A DNA stretch of 64,000 bases from Arthrobacter sp. CAN_C5 (GTDB lineage Bacteria; Actinomycetota; Actinomycetes; Actinomycetales; Micrococcaceae), in contig NZ_JAGGMZ010000001.1 of the NCBI RefSeq assembly GCF_017875735.1, forward strand, positions 744,001 to 808,000, read 5' to 3'. Position numbers and translations under genes: made by a program. How positions within the stretch are numbered: the stretch's first letter is position 1; the number at the start of each line of letters is the position of its first letter. This document shows, in pieces, positions 59,972 through 64,000 of the stretch. Under the pieces are notes generated by a model that was given only the letters and a program-made list of their open reading frames with translations, was not told where the DNA came from and made no database searches.

Positions 59972-61870
59972 TTAGAAGGGTGGCGGGTCGTCCCGTGGTG
60001 CCGGTGGTGGGTCTGGTTTGGTGAGGTAGGTTTCGCCCATGGGTGAGATGGCGATGATCATTCCGGGTTCGGGTTGTTGGTAGTGCCAGTAGCCTTCGGA
60101 TTTGAGTTTGTGGTGGCGTTTACACAGTGCTGCCAGGTTGCCGTAGCTGGTTTTCCCGCCTTGTGACCAGGGTTTTGTGTGGTCGAGTTCGCAGAACACT
60201 GCCAACCGGTTACACCCCGGATGCCTGCAGGTTCGGTCTCTGACCCGGACCGCATCCTTGAGGTCCTGGGGGACCCGATAGGTGGTGGCGTCGGCGCCGA
60301 GTCTGGCACCGGTGAACGGGTGGGTGAGGATCCTGGTGAACGACTGGGCGTGTCCGGCGAGTTTCCTGGCGGTGTCGGGGTCGATCGGCCCGTACCCTTC
60401 GAGTTCGCCCGGGGTGTCCCCGCCGAGGAGGGTCATCACGGGGACAGTAACGAAGACCTTCGCCTGAACACCCCAGTAGGCAGTTGCATCGCCACGGCCC
60501 ACCAGCTCACCCGTGCCATCCGGCACACCTGTTCCATCCGGTGTATCCGGGCTATCTTGACCATCCGGTTCGCTGGCGCCGTCGCCGGTTGCGGCTCCGC
60601 TCGCGGCCTCGTCGGCGGGTTCTCCGGTGGCGGGGCCATCGGGGCTTACGCTCATGTGCCCGGTGGCGCCGGCGCTGGTGAGGACATCGGCGAGGACGTC
60701 GGCGCGTAACTGGGTGAGGGTCCGGGGTTCGTCGGGGCCTTGTAATGCGCGGGCGGCGGTGTCGACGCGGTGGAAGATCCCGGCAGCCTGATCAACCGGG
60801 AGATAGGCTTCGAGCCACGCCATCCCGTCATAGCTCGGGGTCAAGTACACCCCGCGCTCCTTCACCGCTTTACGGTGCCTGGTAGTGATCGTTTCGGGGT
60901 GGAGTTGTTCCCGGAGCCGGTTCGCTTGCTGGCGAAACTTCACCACGGTCGTCCGGGACGCCACCTCAATAAGCCGAGCCTCGAACTCGGCTGTCGCTGT
61001 GGGGTCGGTGTCGGGGATGCTGGTCGCTTCCTCCACCACGGCCCAGGCGTGCCGCCGGCTGAGTTTCCCGGCCTCCAATGCTTCCAGGGTGGCCGGGTAG
61101 TACCGGGTCAGCAACGTGCTGTGCTCGACCAGGAACCCCGCCGTCCGGTCCGGCAGGTGCAACGCCGCCCCAACCTCACTAGCGGTGAGGGTTGTTTCGT
61201 AACCCCAACCGCGGGGGTCGTGGCGGGTCTGTTCGGTTTGCAGGTCAAGGACCCGGGTAACAATCTTGGCTTCCTGGGCGTCGAGCCAGGACCGTGCTTC
61301 GTCGATGTCTTTCAACGTGTCCAACGCCTGACAGGCATCCAAACCACCCACCGCCGCCAGTTGAAGCTGCCCAGTCAGTGCGGGAGGTGCACTACTGGAG
61401 CGGACCCGTTCATCCGGGTCGCCTCCCAGGTGAAAGGAACCCCACGATTCAGAGAACAACCACCCCGAATCAGGTTCAGTTGAATCCGACCCAGCCGAAT
61501 CTGACTCCGTCGATTCTGGCTCTGTTGAATCGGACCCGGCAGTCTCCCCTTGGTTCGGATCAGCGTCGTACCCGGCGGGGTCCGTGGCGGCGGTGGGCAC
61601 CGGCGCCTCGATGACGGGGGCCGTCCACACCGACTCGACACCCAACGGACCAGCCGGCCCATACCCCGCGGAAGACCCTGCGGAAGCCCCTGCGGACGTA
61701 TCCGAGGAAGACCCTGAGGAAGCCCCTGCGGACGTATCCGCGGACGTCTCCCCAGCCGTCTCTGTGGGAATATCCGTGGAAGTATCCGCAGTCCCGCTAT
61801 CGGAAGCGGAATCCGCGCCAGAATCGGGGGATGATCCCGGTCCGGTAGAAGAAGCTTCACTGCTTTCCAT
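59972..61870 (-). CDS. DUF222/HNH endonuclease-domain protein (13E12 type)
   Basis: 632 residues. The first 150 are a Ser/Asp/Glu/Thr-rich low-complexity region (DTSAGASSGSSSDTSAGASA). DUF222 follows (about 165-400: EARSWLDAQEAKIVTRVLDL, GKLSRRHAWAVVEEA), then an acidic linker with GATGDGASEPDG-type sequence. The C-terminal HNH motif is CRHPGCNRLAVFCELDHTKPW with YGNLAALCKRHHKLK. These proteins are numerous in actinobacteria and linked to mobile elements; the enzyme activity and target are not established. The low-complexity N-terminus may be spurious if a later start is used, but no better start is obvious. Confidence 0.82.
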   Translation of the reverse strand: MESSEASSTGPGSSPDSGADSASDSGTADTSTDIPTETAGETSADTSAGASSGSSSDTSAGASAGSSAGYGPAGPLGVESVWTAPVIEAPVPTAATDPAGYDADPNQGETAGSDSTEPESTESDSAGSDSTEPDSGWLFSESWGSFHLGGDPDERVRSSSAPPALTGQLQLAAVGGLDACQALDTLKDIDEARSWLDAQEAKIVTRVLDLQTEQTRHDPRGWGYETTLTASEVGAALHLPDRTAGFLVEHSTLLTRYYPATLEALEAGKLSRRHAWAVVEEATSIPDTDPTATAEFEARLIEVASRTTVVKFRQQANRLREQLHPETITTRHRKAVKERGVYLTPSYDGMAWLEAYLPVDQAAGIFHRVDTAARALQGPDEPRTLTQLRADVLADVLTSAGATGHMSVSPDGPATGEPADEAASGAATGDGASEPDGQDSPDTPDGTGVPDGTGELVGRGDATAYWGVQAKVFVTVPVMTLLGGDTPGELEGYGPIDPDTARKLAGHAQSFTRILTHPFTGARLGADATTYRVPQDLKDAVRVRDRTCRHPGCNRLAVFCELDHTKPWSQGGKTSYGNLAALCKRHHKLKSEGYWHYQQPEPGMIIAISPMGETYLTKPDPPPAPRDDPPPF

Positions 61871-61953
61871 ACCTCAATTCCATCACCCGGCACTGACAAA
61901 ATAAGGGGGAAATGAGGGGTGCTCAACAAACTTTTTCAACTATTTTTGGAGGC

Positions 61954-62106
61954 TATAAATAGAGCTCATATTGTGGGCGGTAGGCCCCTGTGGCCTAACC
62001 GCGAGTGTCTCATCGACCTAGGGTTTGACCCTGCCGCTAGGCGATCGTATACCCCGCCGCGCGGCGAAATCTGGCGGGTCTGGACGCGCCGGACCCGCCA
62101 GATTTC
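61954..62106 (+). ncRNA. Possible small RNA in the DUF222/cyclase intergenic region
   Basis: TATAAA at 61954-61959 in an AT-rich patch could start a plus-strand transcript. It would contain a stem at 61977-62002 (GCGGTAGGCC/GGCCTAACCGC) and end at the strong hairpin 62066-62106, about 140 bases. No -35 is evident and no family is recognised. The AT-rich patch could instead be the DUF222 gene promoter on the other strand. Confidence 0.25.
62066..62106. terminator. Perfect 15-bp hairpin at the end of the cyclase gene
   Basis: GAAATCTGGCGGGTC (62066-62080) pairs exactly with 62092-62106 around an 11-base loop. The right arm contains the cyclase stop codon region, so the stem begins at the end of translation. 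Confidence 0.8.
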
Positions 62107-62773
62107 ACTCTCCGGCGGGGGCGGTCTGCTGGATAGCGACAGCGCGAACGGGTGACCCGTCCATCCCGAGGAAAGGCAAGGGCAGCACCGAGACCCACGG
62201 ATCGGCCCAATCGACTGAGCCAAGATTGGTCAGGTTCTCGATGATCACGCCATCCGCGCCCAGCAGCTCACGGTGGAACGGCAGATCGACCTCGGCCCCT
62301 GACAGGTCGGTGGGATCCGGATTGAGGGTATCCACCCCAACCACCGAAACTCCTCGATCCAGGAGGCGTCGGGCGATATCGCCGTCGAACGCTGGATGGC
62401 GCAGATAGAGCTCAGTACCGAAATGTTTCGACCAGCCCGTCTGAAACAACACCATCGCGACTGATCCAACATCCGCCAGCTGTGCCTCGACGTCGTGCCA
62501 GCCGTAGACGTGACCCGGCCCGACGGCGGGAAGCCGGACGATCCGGGCGGGTCCAACCAGCCGCTCGAGGTTGATCTGATCCACCGATGCGCCCCCCTCC
62601 ACCGTGTGCAGCGGCGCGTCCAGATGGGTTCCGGTGTGGGTGCCCGCGTGCACCTCGGCCACCTGGAACCCGTCGGCGGCGATCTCGGCTGCAACCGTGA
62701 TCGTCACCTCCGGGTCACCAGGAAAGACTTGCATCCCGGAAACAATGGGATGCGAGAGATCAACGACCCGCAT
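62105..62773 (-). CDS. Cyclase-family (kynurenine formamidase-like) hydrolase
   Basis: 222 residues from ATG 62773, at which the conserved MRVVDLSHPI begins. The metal motif HAGTHTGTHLDAPLH is complete (H-X-G-T-H-X-D-X-P-X-H). GVDTLNPDP and ENLTNLGSVDW are the later conserved blocks. Members hydrolyse N-formylkynurenine, isatin or related cyclic amides, using manganese or zinc. The start overlaps the upstream NCS1 permease gene by 14 bases, so the enzyme probably acts on what that permease imports. Confidence 0.85.
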   Translation of the reverse strand: MRVVDLSHPIVSGMQVFPGDPEVTITVAAEIAADGFQVAEVHAGTHTGTHLDAPLHTVEGGASVDQINLERLVGPARIVRLPAVGPGHVYGWHDVEAQLADVGSVAMVLFQTGWSKHFGTELYLRHPAFDGDIARRLLDRGVSVVGVDTLNPDPTDLSGAEVDLPFHRELLGADGVIIENLTNLGSVDWADPWVSVLPLPFLGMDGSPVRAVAIQQTAPAGE

Positions 62774-64000
62774 GGCTGAGATTGTCGGCTTCGGGAGCGC
62801 TATCGCTGAGGTGCGCGTGGGTGGGGGTACCGGAAACGATCCGCCGAGCCACAATCGCCCACAGCAGGTACAGGCCAGCGGAAATGATGAAGGTGGGGAT
62901 GGTTGCCCCGATAGGGCTCGGCACCGAGTACGTCAGGATCAGTGACGCTGTGGCGCCGATTACCCATACGGCAACAGCTGCCAGGTTGACGCCCTTGAAG
63001 TACCAGTAGTCACCACCGGATCCGCGAAGGATGTCTTTGTTGTAATGGCGTTTCCGGACGATGTAGTAGTCCACCAGCATGACCGCGAACACCGGAATGA
63101 ACAGTGATCCGATAAGAACCAGGAAGGAGGTGAACTGGTCCAGCAGCGCCAACCAGGTGGAGCCAATGATGGAGATCGCGCCGAGGACCAGCGCCGTCGG
63201 CAGGAACTTGACCTTGCTGGACGGAACCATGTTCACCACCGATGAGACCATCCCGTACACCACCATGGTGTTGGTCGCCATGACCGACAGGAAAATGACG
63301 ACCGCGAGCGGTGTTCCGAAGGCAGCAACAATGGCGGTGGGATCAAACGCCACAGCCTCACCGCCGTCGAGCACCAGGTACGCCACGGTGGTGGCGCCGA
63401 GCACCATTGCGAGCACGGTGGACAGGGTGTAGCCGACGCCCGAGCCGATCATCCCCGCTGCCTGGGACTTCGCCAGGCGGTTGAACTCCGCCGACAGGAC
63501 TGTCCAGGAAATCGCGGTGGCGATGACGACGTCGAGCACTACCACTCCTGACCAGCCAAGCTCAGGATCGGCGGGCAGGTCAATGAACTCAGACGGCGCA
63601 AAGGCAGTGAACGCGCTGACGAAGATGTACGCCATGAACGCGAGAATCACCAGAGCGAGCCAGGGCTCAACCCGGGCGATGCCGGCGTGACCGAAGATCG
63701 CCAGGCAGACGACCAGCAGTTGGCATAGCACTGAGAACAGGATGGGGTTGGAGAACCCGGTCGCCTGCTCCACGAGGAAATTCACGGTGACGCCTGCCAG
63801 CATCGCCTGCACCCAGCTCCAGCCCATCAGGATCACCACGTTGGCGGCGACCGGAAGGAATGAGCCGCGGAGCCCGAACGACCCCTTGGTCAGGGACATG
63901 GTGGGAAGGCCGGTGCGGGTGCCCATGTTGCCGACGAGCACCAGAACCGCGCCGCCAATCAGGGTGCCGAGGATGATGAGTCCGACGGCGAGCGGCCAGC
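62760..64000 (-). CDS. NCS1-family permease (C-terminal part, runs off the edge)
   Basis: 412 residues are visible; the frame remains open past base 64000 (WPLAVGLIILGTLIGG precedes GTG 63941), so the N-terminus is outside the window. Motifs GNMGTRTGLPTMSLTKGSFGLRGSFLP (cited as TRTGLPTMSLTKGSFG) and QAMLAGVTVNFL are typical of nucleobase:cation symporter-1 proteins (cytosine, uracil, allantoin, hydantoin, thiamine). About ten helices remain. The coupled cyclase suggests a heterocyclic amide as cargo. Confidence 0.85.
   Translation of the reverse strand, partial: WPLAVGLIILGTLIGGAVLVLVGNMGTRTGLPTMSLTKGSFGLRGSFLPVAANVVILMGWSWVQAMLAGVTVNFLVEQATGFSNPILFSVLCQLLVVCLAIFGHAGIARVEPWLALVILAFMAYIFVSAFTAFAPSEFIDLPADPELGWSGVVVLDVVIATAISWTVLSAEFNRLAKSQAAGMIGSGVGYTLSTVLAMVLGATTVAYLVLDGGEAVAFDPTAIVAAFGTPLAVVIFLSVMATNTMVVYGMVSSVVNMVPSSKVKFLPTALVLGAISIIGSTWLALLDQFTSFLVLIGSLFIPVFAVMLVDYYIVRKRHYNKDILRGSGGDYWYFKGVNLAAVAVWVIGATASLILTYSVPSPIGATIPTFIISAGLYLLWAIVARRIVSGTPTHAHLSDSAPEADNLSHAGR

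Noticed and set aside
61977-62045. Possible degenerate tRNA in the DUF222/cyclase gap
   Set aside because: The GGTTTGACCC stretch resembles a T arm but the loop is too short and no acceptor or anticodon stems can be drawn.

Overview
The window is high-GC chromosomal DNA from an actinobacterium, most likely a member of the Micrococcaceae (Arthrobacter sensu lato). This rests on dense short-spaced genes, many GTG starts, menaquinone instead of ubiquinone genes, a Micrococcus-type putrescine oxidase, Tat-exported PhoX, and a DUF222/HNH (13E12-type) gene. I see no tRNA, rRNA, CRISPR array or prophage. Assignments come from reading the sequence and from remembered family features; no database search was run.

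1-7.3 kb: the end of a branched-chain 2-oxoacid dehydrogenase operon (E1-beta, E2), an EEP-family phosphohydrolase, a metallo-beta-lactamase-fold hydrolase, an amicyanin-like copper lipoprotein coupled to a small membrane protein, an IS5-type insertion sequence sitting in the stop codon of that membrane gene, and an MFS exporter. 7.3-23.2 kb: a dispersed menaquinone locus (menC, menD, menF, menG/ubiE, a geranylgeranyl-reductase-type flavoprotein, a long-chain polyprenyl diphosphate synthase). It is interleaved with a PAP2 phosphatase, a lipoprotein, PhoX, a VanY-type peptidase and a polar amino-acid ABC importer. 23.2-30.4 kb: accessory and housekeeping genes. These include a DUF559-type nuclease flanked by two 118-bp repeat elements, a SUKH-like/HIT pair, a TRIC/UPF0126 channel, a DUF1089 protein, an HSL-type esterase, a gene-poor stretch, a DksA-like protein, and a sortase next to an Ala-rich membrane-anchored protein.

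30.5-40.9 kb: a putrescine catabolism region. It has a PucR-type activator divergent from an aminobutyraldehyde-type dehydrogenase and GABA aminotransferase, then a TetR regulator divergent from putrescine oxidase, Usp and APC permease, followed by a second Usp. Together these could import putrescine and convert it through 4-aminobutanal and GABA to succinate semialdehyde. 40.9-47.5 kb: RarD-type permease, FprA ferredoxin-NADP reductase, a small lipoprotein, and a GAF regulator followed by ExaC-type aldehyde dehydrogenase and DUF779. 47.7-51.9 kb: an MMPL transporter between two TetR regulators. 52-54 kb: catalase with its Fur-family regulator. 54-64 kb: two overlapping alpha/beta hydrolases, MFS exporter, HtpX, PutP, a repeat-bearing gap, a DUF222/HNH protein, and a cyclase-family hydrolase overlapping an NCS1 permease that runs off the right edge.

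A window-wide theme is leaderless expression. At least ten genes have a TANNNT-like -10 hexamer placed exactly six bases before the GTG or ATG start.
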